DNA of 64,000 nucleotides. Source: Eretmocerus hayati (taxonomy: Eukaryota > Arthropoda > Insecta > Hymenoptera > Aphelinidae). Shown here in pieces: positions 47,901-60,390 of the stretch. The stretch spans positions 154,199,121-154,263,120 of the forward strand of contig CM056742.1 of assembly GCA_029851415.1 (NCBI GenBank), in the 5' to 3' direction. Under the pieces are notes generated by a model. It saw only the letters and a list, made by a program, of their open reading frames with translations. It was not told where the DNA came from and did not search any database. Position numbers and translations under genes: made by a program. Numbering within the stretch: position 1 is the first letter of the stretch; the number at the start of each line of letters is the position of its first letter.

Positions 47901-48525
47901 CCTCTACTCGGATCTCTTCAGCCCCCCTGAAGAGTCTGATCCGGAGAGAAAAGACGAAACGCACCAACATCTAGCGTAGATTCGGAAATTTTTCGTTTCT
48001 CATATCATTTTTCGTGTATTTGAAATTCCATCAAAATCCTTCAAGTTGCTACATTCGAAATGCGAGGTGCCTTGAAGGTACATAGGTCGAATTGGAGTAA
48101 TCCAATATCGATCTATATCACTTAATCAACAGATCCGTTGATTAAGGCGATGCGGTCACCATGCAGGCTGAAAATCATTCCCAACTTTCTCCGATTCTGT
48201 TGCGATTGGGCTGAACGACGAGCGCACAAATATTTGTTATCATCTAACTTGAATTTGTCCGCTCTTCGTTAAGCTCAAATTGCAATAAAATCGGAGAAAG
48301 TTGGGAATGAAAATGTGCGTATATTATAGGTTAGGAGGTTCCCGCGGCCGAGTTATTCCCACTTTTCTCCGATTTTCTTGTGATTTGGACTGAGCGACGG
48401 ATTGAGGAATACAAGTTAGACAATAACAAGTATTCGACAACTCGTCTCACTCTTCGAATCATCAAACTTCTGATTAAGATGTATTTCCAAGGTCCATGGT
48501 CGCGGTGCACGGTGACCCCATCGCC
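44956..48525. other. Intergenic, no gene recognised
   Basis: AT-rich sequence with short frames only. Near 48170-48420, blocks containing TTCTCCGATT occur in direct and inverted orientation (AATCGGAGAAAGTTGGGAAT at about 48289), probably remnants of another small repeat. Confidence 0.55.
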
Positions 48526-48911
48526 TTAAGGCCATGTCGGAGTCTCGCGGCAAATACGGGGTTACAAGTTACACGATGGTTTTTCCATCAATTGAGACGG
48601 GGGTTGTCGCAAATGACTCGGAATTGCTCCAGGAATGTGCCTTTGGTGCGATCTGTGAGGATAAATGCCTCTCATTCTTGAGAAGAAATCGAAGAATCGA
48701 GAGATATTCCGATTCTGATTCTCAAAGAGCGCGACTTTGCACCTTACATCGAATTTTGAAGAAGATATGGACGTTTATCCTCACGGATCGTACCAGAGGC
48801 ACATTCCTAAAGCAATTTCGAGTAGTTTGCAACTACCCCCGTCTCAATTGATGGAGAAACCATTGCGAAAAGTGTAACCCCGTTTTGCGCGAGACTCCGA
48901 CACGACCTTAA
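48526..48911. repeat. 386-bp inverted-repeat MITE flanked by TTAA
   Basis: TTAAGGCCATGTCGGAGTCT at the left is mirrored by AGACTCCGACACGACCTTAA at the right, and arms of about 130 bases continue inward around GACGGGGGTTG and GGCACATTCCT. TTAA at both ends is the target preference of piggyBac-type elements. There is no transposase, so it would be non-autonomous. Confidence 0.7.
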
Positions 48912-49203
48912 AATTAGCTTGCATTAGCCGAGTCATGTATAATAATATGAATTCATCGAATCGGTTGTGAACTCGATACTGTCGATAAGTATGCAAACAT
49001 GATAGGACTTCGAGAGCCTTTTAACCGATCAACGAGAAGAATCTCTAACTCGACGTAAATGAGACCAAGGGCCTAGAATATTCTATGATAACATCACTAG
49101 ATTGGAATTCATGCATTGAGATGCAAGACAGTTTTCTGCATCTCCTATCGCAATATTATACAGGCAAATGTAAACAACATAAAATTCAAAAGTCCTATAG
49201 GCC

Positions 49204-50540
49204 ACAAGAAAGATCTTCGGATATTGGGAGAGTAACGGCTCTCGGACCTCATAGTTAAGCGCAAGGAGGATCCTTCTCCTCTGATCCTGAGAGACAGATG
49301 CACTACCCGATCCCAGTTTTCCGGCAAGGGGATCTTAGGATTCCAGGAGCATACGACAAACCCCCGTCCAAGTCTTTAATCCCAGCACCAACACTGAGTG
49401 GCATCTTGGATTGCTTCAGAACTCCCGCTTCTTCGCAAACCCCATGTAACTTCTGTCTTCACACTACTATCTGTTTCCTCCTCTTTTCTGGGACCGTAGC
49501 TTATGGGTTGGCACCCTCTGCAGGGGGGGGAGGTTGATCGATGGGTGCCCGAGTTTCCTCTGGCGACACTACCCACACTCTTGTGGGTGTCTTTGAAGAT
49601 TTCTTCTTCCCGACCCACCATAAGATGAAATCTCAACTCCGCAAGGGAAATCTTCGGATCCTGGGGGAGTGACGACACCTCGACCTCATGCAGTCAACTC
49701 CAGTAGGCACCTCCACCGTTATTAAGAGACAGGCACATTCCCCGCGCCCAGCCTTCCAGCAAGGGGAATCTTTAGATCTTAAAAGCCTAACGACTCCCTT
49801 GTACCACCAGTCTGACTCCACAACAATGAACCAGTGCTTGTATAACCACCTCATTCGCCTTTCTGCATATTAGCTATGAGTGGCGTCTTTTGGACCGCAT
49901 CTTGACTCCCGTAACTACCTCCGCAAGATCCCATACATCTTTCGTCTTTCCTCTGTACTGTGCCGCTTCCTTCCTTCTTCTGGGATTATAGACTTCGCAT
50001 CGGTGCCCTCTGGGGGAAGGTTTTAATAGGTATGTGCTCGATCATTTTTTGGTGAGTCGGACTGACTATAAATTCAAGTCATAGGCTCAAATTTATGGTC
50101 GTAGAGCGGAGTCCGGATAAACTAATCCGAGGCTCCATAATCGCCAGACCTTATAGATTCGCGAACTCGCCACACCGATTGTGGCGCCTCGGATTAGATT
50201 ATCCGGAATAGAGATTCCCGTTCCTGGCCTATAAAGATAACAACGTCTGATCCCGCAAGGGAGATCCTGGCATCCTGGAAGTGTGGGGACTTCTCAGCCT
50301 CATTAGAGGGATCTTCTGCTGATCCTAGGAAAAATCCACCCTCTGTGCATATGAGTGTCGAGCGAGGTCTTGGTCAACATCAGAACCCCAACTTCATCAT
50401 TGCCTTTATGTATTTTGTTTTATGTCTTCATCATTGATTCTTCCTCTGTCCTTGATCACGTCATTCACTGGTTTGCTAGCTCAGCCGGCGTCACCAAACT
50501 GCTCGCCTTGGAAATGGAATGCGTCGATCCTGGCTTCCAC
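49204..50540 (+). repeat. Tandem diverged monomers of about 0.44-0.6 kb ahead of an RT remnant
   Basis: The block CAAGGGAAATCTTCGGATCC and variants start units at about 49204, 49641 and 50254. Each has a second CAAGGGGA-type block about 120 bases later in the first two units, then a CTTCTGTCTTC/CATCTTTCGTC pyrimidine-rich part. The first two end in GGCACCCTCTGCAGGGG or GGTGCCCTCTGGGGGAAGG. The third unit is partial. The second unit is longer because a 96-bp MITE is inserted in it. The arrangement resembles repeated 5' UTR monomers of some LINEs. Confidence 0.6.
50112..50207. repeat. 96-bp MITE inserted in a tandem monomer
   Basis: The 22-base ends TCCGGATAAACTAATCCGAG and its near-exact complement (one mismatch) enclose about 50 bases. 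It interrupts the second monomer of the tandem array, so it arrived after the array formed. Confidence 0.65.
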
Positions 50541-51000
50541 TAGTAACTAGAATACCTCAGGGGACCTCTTAGTGTACTTTGGCGCCCCTCCCCCCTCCTC
50601 ATAATCATTGATGATCTCCCTCTCCAGAAACCTTATTTCACGCCAACTGTGCCATTTTTTCTGACACCTCAAATGTCTATCTCCATTGCCCCCCTAAACA
50701 GCTCCTCGGCCACGTTCCACCCATATCGCTGGATGCACAAGCCGTTATTGTTATAAGAGGGTAACAGATGATGGTCTCAAGTTTAATGCATCTAAAACAG
50801 CTGTGATCATCTTAGGGGGCAAGCCCTGCCGCGGAATGAATCATAATTAATTGCCGCATGTACAATTAATTGGAACATCAATGACATACTGTAAAAAAAT
50901 CAAGAGTCTTGGTATGCTAGTTGATTCTTCGCTCGACTGGAGCAAGAAGATCAACCACGGACCTCTCTATTCCTTCAGAATCGCTGCCTATTTTGGCTCA
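50541..51000 (+). pseudogene. Second degenerate LINE reverse-transcriptase remnant
   Basis: Plus-strand frames, broken by several shifts and stops, show a PQG motif followed by an LLIIIDDLP-like string (about 50555-50625). TDDGLKFNASKTAVIILGG (about 50770-50825) and KKIKSLGMLVDSSLDWSKKI (about 50890-50950) follow. These are the palm region and the K-x-LGxxxDxxLxW block of Jockey/CR1-like LINE enzymes. No intact frame remains. It follows the tandem monomers in the same orientation. Confidence 0.7.
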
Positions 51001-53152
51001 CCCACAACAGCAGCAGCTCGTGAGTAGTTTGCTTTGGTTGTATTCGAATTATGGCTTAGCGCTGTTAACTGGTTTACTTAGAGACCCCCCATTAAGAATC
51101 ATCCTTACTGGTGAGGAATATTGAGCATCAACCGGATAATAAACCGGTTGATGCCTCCACATTTTCGGGTGAATTCAATTCTACTTTCTTGGTTGTCTGC
51201 AAAAATTCCTCTCCCTTGGCTTTATCAAAAAGAAAAAATAAAAGGAAAGAAATTAAGTCAGTGTCCAGGTAACAATTTCCATGCCTGTAAGAAATCTCTC
51301 CGTCGTCTCACTGTTCAGGACAAAAGCAGAGACTCCTACAAAACGCACAACCTTGTCACACACCTGACTTTTCACAATGGCGACACTCATCAGAGTACAT
51401 TTTTCTGACGTACGCGTCCGGCCTAACATGTGCTCTTCACGTGACATTTATAAAGTATTAAATCTCTTGACCGAAATATTTCTTGGTACGTAAAGTAAAT
51501 TTTGAGATCATCTGACCACATTTGATTACGCGCGTAAAATCCACTTGGTTAGACTTTCATATTTTTCAAGTCTCATTGATGATATGACAGTAAAAAAAGA
51601 TTGAGACTCAACGACTTAGCCAGAGTCGGCTATATTCAAAGTGACGGAGCATTTTAACCATTGGATGTTGCAAACGGGCAAACCATTACACGTTGGCGGC
51701 AAGAAATGCCCGAGCACAAATTGGAGGAGGCGCACTGCTGACTTCGGCTTCCGGGTGAGGCATCATAACCAAGTAACGTGTGCGATTTTTGAGCACAAAA
51801 TACTCGCGATGTGCTGCCTTGCCGAGCGAATTTAGAGAAACATTAATCGTGCGGGGCGGTCACTGAGTGTACGAGGTCTTTTTGCTTTTACTGCAACATT
51901 TTGTCAGGCGCTACAATCATATTCCTAAATGTGTTAATTTGGTGGAATCCAAGATCTTCGAAACGTTTGAATTATACTCCCCGCAAATTAAATTGTATAT
52001 ACTGGTCCTAAAATCATTGACCGTCTAATGACATATGATCCCTGCGGAACACATGGGTATGAAACGCATCTGTAGGTTTACAGAAACGCCTTCGAAATGG
52101 GGACTTTTAACAATGCCTGCATTGCAACTGTCTGTCTGTATTTAAAATAACTGAATAATTTGGAGTAACTAAAAATTCGTTTCATGCGCAGCGACCCTCA
52201 ATCAGTTCTAGAATAACTCTTTGAACAATCCAAAAGAGTATCAAATACTCTTGCTCAAAGCATTCCCCGTCTCTATAGGCTCAACGGATAATTTTTGATG
52301 TAGTGGCTTAAAAATTTTTCACATTTCATGTTTCATCAAAATTGATTAATTTGTGAAAGAATCATGAAGAAAGTTTGATGCCCAGATATATATTTTAGTC
52401 GATATTCCCCAGAAAAAGTCACATTTCTTCCAATTCACAAAGAAGATAGATTCTGATACCCAGACCCTTTCTAACAAATCCACGGGCATACTCAATAAAC
52501 TGAAATTTGCCAAGAGCTCTCTGAGTATCATTGATCGTTGTGAGAAAAAATGGAGTAAAATGAAATATAGGTCGGAAACTTGTATCAAATTTCGACACTA
52601 ATGACCTCGAAGACAATTTGATTCAATAGATTGCAGAATTTGGTGGGGAATGATACATAATTAGATCGAGTGTAACGAATGGACAAGAGAAATACATACA
52701 AATTTTGTCCAAAAATTAGTCAAAGATATCGACTGTCATTGACTTTGACACCTTCACTGGAAAAATCGATCAATACGGAAGCCAATGAGTAAATTATGGA
52801 TTAATATCCAATACACTTATCATGCAGATCTAAGTGATATGTCAGGGATTGAATTTTGAGCTGTTTGAGTAAACTTCCACTCATCAATAAGCAGCCATGC
52901 GACGGATGAGCTGTGAGAGCTTTTGAGCAAAATTTTTGAATTTGAGCCAGTGTACTTTTCCTCCAAACGTGACGGCAGTTGATAGTATATCGGTAGTTCC
53001 GTGGAAACTTTGACATTTGGGGGTCGAAAATGTGCCAACCCTAAATCTCACTTCCAAAGGTTCTAAGATGTATTTTTTGACTTTTTGAAACATATGAAAT
53101 GCGAATTAGCTTGCGCACGTGTATCAATATTTTCACATATTGGTAACATAAG
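51001..53152. other. Intergenic, no gene recognised
   Basis: A small palindrome (GCATCAACCGG, then CCGGTTGATGC) lies at about 51126-51153. A block at 52989-53012 (CGGTAGTTCCGTGGAAACTT) recurs inverted at 54702-54724, suggesting an older element into which the hairpin at 53153-53944 was inserted. Confidence 0.5.
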
Positions 53153-53944
53153 TATCCGCGCTGTAAAGGGTCGCCATGTTGGCCGCCATATGCAGGATTT
53201 TTAAACTGTGGCGCGTTATACTTGAGCGGTATATTTCAGCGTATTACCAGATTATCATGAAATTAAGGACGTATTACATATTTTCCTCTCATCTTGATAT
53301 GGTGAAAATGAATGTCGTTGGTGGGAATCCAAAAAAATGAACATTATTCAACGGAGAGCAACAAATTTGCAGAACAAATCCCAATATGCTTTGTATTTAT
53401 CAAAAGGGGGTTTCCCAATTTTTTAAGGGAGGATTGTACTCATTCTAGTATTCTATCTACCGTCTTGGTATTTCCCATGAGTATTTTCAAAGTTTCACAA
53501 AAGCCAACTACAACTGCTTCACTCCTGTTACTTTGTTGGGTCCTAGATATCCACCACCCAACAAAGTAACAGGAGTGAAGCAGTTGTAGTTGGCTTTTGT
53601 GAAACTTTGAAAATACTCATGGGAAATACCAAGACGGTAGATAGAAGACTAGAATGAGCACAATCCTCCCTTAAAAAATTGGGGAACGCCCTTTTGATGA
53701 ATACAAAGCATATTGGGATTTGTTCTGCAAATTTGTTGCTTTCCGTTGAATAAGGTTCATTTTCTCGAATTCCCACCACCGTCATTCATTTTCACCGTTC
53801 CAAGATAGGAGAAAAATATGTAATACGTCCTTAATTTCATGATAGTCTGGTAATACGCTGAAATATACCGCTCAAGTATGACGCGCCACAGTTTAAAAAT
53901 CCTGCATATGGCGGCCAACATGGCGACCCTTTACAGCGCGGATA
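53153..53944. repeat. 792-bp near-perfect foldback element
   Basis: TATCCGCGCTGTAAAGGGTC at the left end is exactly mirrored at the right end. The arms, about 385 bases each, stay nearly identical up to a centre of roughly 15 bases around 53550 (GTCCTAGATATCCAC). Short open frames in the two arms are mirror images of each other, so neither is a gene. TA on each side would fit a Tc1/mariner-type target. Confidence 0.85.
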
Positions 53945-56900
53945 ACACTGAGGACGCGGTAGCGTCACACGGACCTGACATTTTGAAGCAACACACGGAC
54001 CCGACATTTTACCTTTTAAAATTGATCTCACGGCCAAACGGTTTGAGCGACAGTTTTGAGGTTTTAGAATCTTAATTTGACCATCAAATACTATGGAAAG
54101 AACTGGCTAGGACCTGTGCAGTCTCGCGTTTGAAGGTCGCACTAGTACCACTCGTACCTGACATGAAAATGTAGCAAAGCTAGATTTTTGCCGAAAACTA
54201 CTCCGCGAAGTGTGAAAATCATTTTTTTCGATACTTGAGAGCATGTAAATGTTGCATCTGACGATATATTTCAAGAATAAGTTGGTGCGGAAAAGTCTAA
54301 AACGAGGCAAATTCACTTTTATCGAGGAAAACGGAAGGAGTGAAATTTTAGGCAAAACTGTGCCACAAAATGTATGTACTCAGCGAGCACGTGAAAAGCA
54401 GGTCTTTGGGTCCTTGTAGCAGTGGGATTCGGTACTCAATACCATTATATTTGATAAGTTTGCCCGTCCGAAACCCGAGCGAGCCTCTTGGTAGTGCTAT
54501 ACACTGACAGAGACCGAAGAAAGGAAGAACCACATCACACGGACTTGACATTTTGACCCCTTTCTCAATAATTTTTTTTCGGTAGCCCCGGATCGAGAAA
54601 CTGAAGATTTCGCCAGAAAATCATAAAAAATACATCAAAAATGACGTTTGAGATTTTTTTCTCAAGCGTTTCAAGGGTTCGTACAAGTGAGCACACATTA
54701 TTTCAAAGTTTCCACGGAACTATCGACATAACTCATATAAGCAGTAAACGGCGTGAAAGCTCTACAGTAGATAGTTGGGTGATTCGTCAAAGGGGTTATT
54801 CATCAATAAATAAGATAACCAAAATCACACTGAGAAATGCACTGGTCATCGGTACACAACAATGCCAACTTAGTTTCTGGCCCATTTTTGCATCTTGAAA
54901 AGAGTGGCAGTGTTCACAATCGCAGGTAACATGTCAAACAGGGTACCAGAAATTCATTGAATGAATCAAGTCGACGAGGTTGTCGATCACATGGAACGAA
55001 CTGATAAAATACCAACAGAGTAAAAAGGGGTGAGTGAGGATAAAAACATAGCCAAGGGTCCAAGATTTCATTCATCCTCACTTATTCAATAATCATGTAA
55101 GAAATCCAGTCCAGGATCGACCTGACTGTAACAATTACAGAAAAATTCATCAAGTGAAAGGTTGACCGAGTAGACTAATAGGATTTTGGAATCGATGATC
55201 GTTTTGTGTTCACTTATTCTCTTTATCTCTCTCATCACTTGCTTTCAAGTTTATGGATCTAAATAACAGAGTCCCGGAATAAAATATTGTATTCCCATCA
55301 CACGCCCATACACAGTGACGATCAAGATACGTTCACTGAGAAATCGGTTACGGCAATCCGTACCAAAAAGCAATAGAATATGGAACAACGATTTAGATCT
55401 CGAAAAAATTTTCACTAGAGTCGGCCGAAGGTCACATCCGATAGAATTCGCGGGCAAGTGGATGCAGAGGGGGTAAATATCGTCTTGCCTGTGTATAATA
55501 TGAAGACGATGCGAAGCTCCCCGGTGAAGTAGACTAGTTAGGGTGCGCGCGCGCGCACTTCAAGTCGAGCTGCAGCCTCGAAGACACTTAAATTCGACGC
55601 CGGTCACGGCTGCCGGTGCAGTGATCTACTCGAGCCGGCTGTGATTTGGCTTGGTACCGTGGGTATAGTCTGTCTAATATTCTATAGAGATGCCCCACAC
55701 GTATAAAACTGACGAGCAAAGAAGGGACAATCGGACGGTGTTGCATTACGCGTGCCGAGAGAAAACTCAGAACGAAAGGAGAGAAAGAGAGAGAGCCAGG
55801 GCGCCGACCCACTTGCGCCACGCGACCAAATCGCTCTTTCGCTCTCTTTGCCGCCCGCCGTCGTCTAGGAATGCCATTTTCACCCGCCGTGCGTGCCAGC
55901 TAACACAAATTACACATGTGTATTTATGAGGGTATCTGCAATCTTGCACATCTCGAGGCAACAACTAACGAGATTTGCACCCTGGTGCTTTTCTGAAGGG
56001 CTGAGCCACGTTAGAGATCTTCGTGGAGTGCTGGGATAACAAGCGCGAGTAGATTGAGGCAGGCTATGGTCAGACACATCTTCGTTCGCCGCATAAGGCT
56101 GAAAAAGTGTCTTCCCACACAGGTCGCCAGTAATTGAAGTGCTCAATTTATCGAAAGTCGGAGAGATCCATTTTATCCTGTCAAATTAACAAATAGTTAT
56201 CAGAAATCAATGTTGAAGGGTGGGAGGGAGGGGGTCAAGATCAAGAAGCAGTACAGCGTTTTCCTAACCTAAGGATTGATTGTCGCAATAATACTACTAT
56301 AAGGTCCTAAAAGCCACTGCGGCCTCATGGATGGCTGGTGTTCGAATCTTGTCCGACATCAATATGAATTTTCATGAGTGCCTTTCGATGGCTTCGGCGG
56401 TTCGGATCCCACCTTGAACTGTAGGTCTCCCAGAATGAACTCGAAAAGAGGTTGAAAATGCGTTGATCGAGACAAAAATATTAGGACCTGGATTTTTGTG
56501 TCAACGGAAAATATTCAGGAATTTCCTCAAAATGTCGAATACAATACGTTCAGTAATCGTATTATTTAATTCCAAAACATTGTTATTCTGATTTAAATCA
56601 CACGACTCATTAAATACACGATGAGCTCCAAAGAGTTGCCTTGGAATTTCTAGTGTATGTTCCCAAAGTGAGTCTTCATTTTTCAAAACACTGACAGCCA
56701 ATCCCTCATCCCACAATATTTTTTGAAAAAGGATCAATGATCGAGAGAATTTCATTACATTTAGACCCTTCATACACTCGGTTGGTGATTCCAATAGAAA
56801 TCTCAAAACGGAATGAACGTCCGAACAAGAACGAAAAAATTATAATTCCATGTTACTATTCCATTCATTCATGAGCATTTTGCCGATGCATATTACTAAT

Positions 56901-59130
56901 GAGTTTTGAACTCCAACAGAAAGCAGTTTTTGACCGCGATCTTATGATCGTAACTTTCCTCGTATCATGCCTCGCAAAGGCAAGATGTTCTTGGAATGGT
57001 TCTAACTTCTAGAGCGGGGTAGTGATAGAGCCCCATTATGGGAAACGCCAACAGGATGATTATCACTTTCCATGATAGAATCGGTTACTCGTAGTTTTTT
57101 TTAATTCAGTGCTGAGCGAATGAATAGTAATCATTTTCTTATCAAACGAGTTACCAGGTAATTTTTTTCAAGCATCTGAACTTCAACTATTTGTGCATGA
57201 TTTACTTAATTCTGAAGAATCAGGTGGTATGTTCTCATTGATTAGCAACTAAAAAATATTGATGATTCTAGAATGTTAAAAGTACAGTAGAATCGCAAGG
57301 TTGGGACAATTCCTTGAATGAATTTTGAGTGACTTTATTCATATCAAGCATTGGGATGAGGTATGATGAGTTTGGTCGGGTTAGATGGATGGAGCGGGAG
57401 TTGCAGCCAACTTTGCTCTGAAGTCGTTTCGTTAGATTTGAATTATTTTTATGGAGTTGGATCGCATTCAAATTTCGAACGGTCCATCCAACTCAAATAG
57501 AGTCTGTCGGGTAAGGAATTTGAGAAACTAATCTAAAATGATCTAACGCCGGGGGGAGCAATTACTCAAGGCTTTCGCACTCAGAATTATACTCTTCGGC
57601 AAATTTGAGCTCAATGCCGTGAATATAGTCTTTATTCCCAAATCACCGGTGTATTTTTTATGACTTGCCAAGCTATTATCAGAGAATAATGATATGATTA
57701 TATCATGGTAGAAAACTTAGAAGTCTCTTGATATCGGCTGTAACTAGATAAGTGTTAAATTTTGACTGTAGAACTCGTAAAAACCATTTCTCTAAATATT
57801 ACTTTTCGCCAACCGTGAACTCTATCAACAGAATTTTCCCGAAAGGAATTCCCATCAGCTAGTGTCTACTCCGAAAGAAACTATTTTTATCCTCTTGCGG
57901 AGTGAAATGAATAATACTTGGCACCAAGTAACAGCGCGAGGTTGGCAATCCAATGAATGACAATTTCTTGGACGAATCATTTCTACAAACAATTTCTATT
58001 GTCTCGTCACTTTTGTATCATCGATTTGGCCATGTATAACTCAAGAATTAACTTAATAAAAAGAGCATACGTATTCAGCAGAAGATGAGAATTCTCGCGA
58101 TAATTTTTTGATCGAATCTACACGTGACCTAGAAAAGAGACTCCTCACCCATCGTTTGAAGGCATTTTGCACGATGAAGCTTTGAATATCGTTGAATATT
58201 GTTGAGGTGTACAAATTTTTTAGATCAGTTATCCGTGTTTGTACAATTTTTGGTGATAGCCACGATATCAAAAGGGAAACAAATGAAAATACCCGCCGAA
58301 TTTCAAGCTCGTATCAAGTTCTCACGGATAACTGCATGTGTATGTCGTATAAGTGCGAGCACACATACGCTCATCGCGCCCACGAGCAAATCATATTTTT
58401 AACTCGTGCAAATATTTGGGACACACACAGGAGCCGTTTTCTGGCACGCAGGAGACCCGCTAAGGGAAACTGAGAGAAAACTGAGACTGGTCGATGATTT
58501 CTTTATGCTGACGAACGGAGAAACGCCAATGTCGAACTTGCACAGATTCGAGCATCCTCCTGCATGAGGAACGCTTAATTCTTGTACACAGTCCAAACAT
58601 TCGTGTCGGGTTTCAAGAAGATTTAAATTCATGAATGGCACAACGAAGATAATGATACGATATGTGTACTACTAGTGCCGTCGTGTAATAAAATTTAACC
58701 AAGACCCAAGTTTCAACGAGATACTAACAGCAATATAATATGCTTGGGAATAAATCCAACAAATCGATTTATACAGAAGGTACACTTTGACGATTCATTC
58801 GTGTGGAGCTATCGAAGACCCCTAAGTTCTTTTACCCTATGCCTCAAATTTTAAATTCTCTAATGATCTCGTGTGCGGATATATCTTGTTGTCGAGACTC
58901 AAGATATTATGGAAGCACTGAACGATACTTTGATAATAGTTGAGTAGTAAGACATGAATGAAGAGAAACAGATTGAGGTTGGGATATCAATTTGCGAATT
59001 CGTCACTCTTGATGACTTGCAGAAACTGTAACCGAGCTGCACTGTAAACTCATTTATTCAGATTTAAATGTACGAGGTGAACAATAAGGTCTACTAAAAA
59101 AATTGTCATGCGACAATGGGTCTATCCACC
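53945..59130. other. Intergenic, no gene recognised
   Basis: A short ACACGGACCTGACATTTTGA block at about 53969 recurs, diverged, near 53995 and at 54538. A GC-dinucleotide run lies near 55545-55556. No open frame here resembles a known family. Confidence 0.5.
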
Positions 59131-60390
59131 AATAATCCTCCACGGTGGGCTGGAAGGTCAAACAGGTGGATGAAAAGTGTCAAGAAAAACGATTGAAGGG
59201 GTTTTGTCCCTTATGTTCCATAGATTCACAATCTCTTTTGATCGAAATCCTATCTGATTCGCTGTCAAAGTGGGAGCAAAAAATATTGGGGAACGCCATT
59301 TAATTCGCATTTTCTTAGCACATATTAATCAGTCGACGGGTATCAAACGTACAGTGGCTGACACAACATCTCCGAACGGACTAGAGGGGTGTCGATATGC
59401 AATTGCATAGAAAATTCTCCCCAGGATATGCTGGTAAAATCCGTTCTTTGGTATCTAGTTGTGGTTTTTGAGACCCAAACGAAATAGAGTAGGGATCATT
59501 AGTAAAATGGAATCTCGTAGTAACTCCTTGTACTAAGATGATGATATGGAGGTTTAGATACGGTATGGATTCATGATTTTTATTGTATTTTTACATGTAA
59601 AATACGAATTCGAGACCAATTTCTTCTTCACTAGTCGAGTTTTCATTTGGATCGCGAAGAATTGTCGGAATTTTCGATAATCCATTATGATTCGGGGGAT
59701 AAAAACTCAGTCGAGTCAGTCCGTGGTGTAGTTCCAGGTGCAGTTTTGAATTATAGCATCGTCAACATTATATCAGTGAGAGGGAGCAGCTCTCGTTTCA
59801 TTGCTTTGTATTTTTTACAGAATTTGAATGAAAATTGGAAGTTTCTAGGGTGTATCGCGATACTTCTTCACGATCCAAATGAAAACTCGACCAGTGAAGA
59901 AGAAATTGTCTCGAATTCGTATTTCACATGTAAAAATACAATAGAACTCATGAATCTATACATTATCTCGACCTCCATATCCTCTTCTAAGTACAAGCCG
60001 TTGCTACGAAATTCCATTTTGCTAACGGTTCTTGAGCTGTTTCGTTTGCGCCTCAAAAACTACAACTAGATACCAAAAAACGGATTTTACCAGCATGTTT
60101 TACGGAAAATTTCCTAAGAAATTGCTTGTTGACACCCCTCTAGCCTGTTCGGAAACGTTGTGTCAGCCACTGCAGTACTTTTGATACCCGCCGACTGATT
60201 AACATGTTCCAAAAAAATACATGGCGGTTCCACATTTTTTGCTCCCTTTTTGACAGCGAATCAGCGAGGATTTTGATCAAACAGATTCTGAATCTATAAA
60301 ACGTAACGAACAAAACCCGGTCAACCGTTATTCTTGACAGTTTTGGTCCACCTGTTCGACCTTCCGGCTCACCGTGCCTCGTAGATTATT
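59131..60390. repeat. 1.26-kb long hairpin element with a loop of about 0.19 kb
   Basis: The arms 59131-59668 and about 59857-60390 are reverse complements with scattered mismatches and small indels. Examples are GGCTGGAAGGTCAAACAGGT against its right-hand counterpart near 60350, and GTCGAGTTTTCATTTGGATC against GATCCAAATGAAAACTCGAC. The 140-codon open frame at 59647-60069 lies in the loop and right arm and resembles no family. Confidence 0.8.

Noticed and set aside
53312..53785. Two similar open frames of about 80 codons on opposite strands
   Set aside because: They are mirror images created by the foldback element, not a duplicated gene.
55690..55929. Arg-rich 79-codon frame in GC-rich sequence
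   Set aside because: Composition only; no family resemblance and no splice or promoter context.
56320..56360. GGTGTTCGAATC string resembling a tRNA T-arm
   Set aside because: No D-arm, anticodon arm or pairing acceptor stem is found upstream.
59647..60069. A 140-codon open frame
   Set aside because: It spans the loop and right arm of a long inverted repeat and has no recognisable motif.
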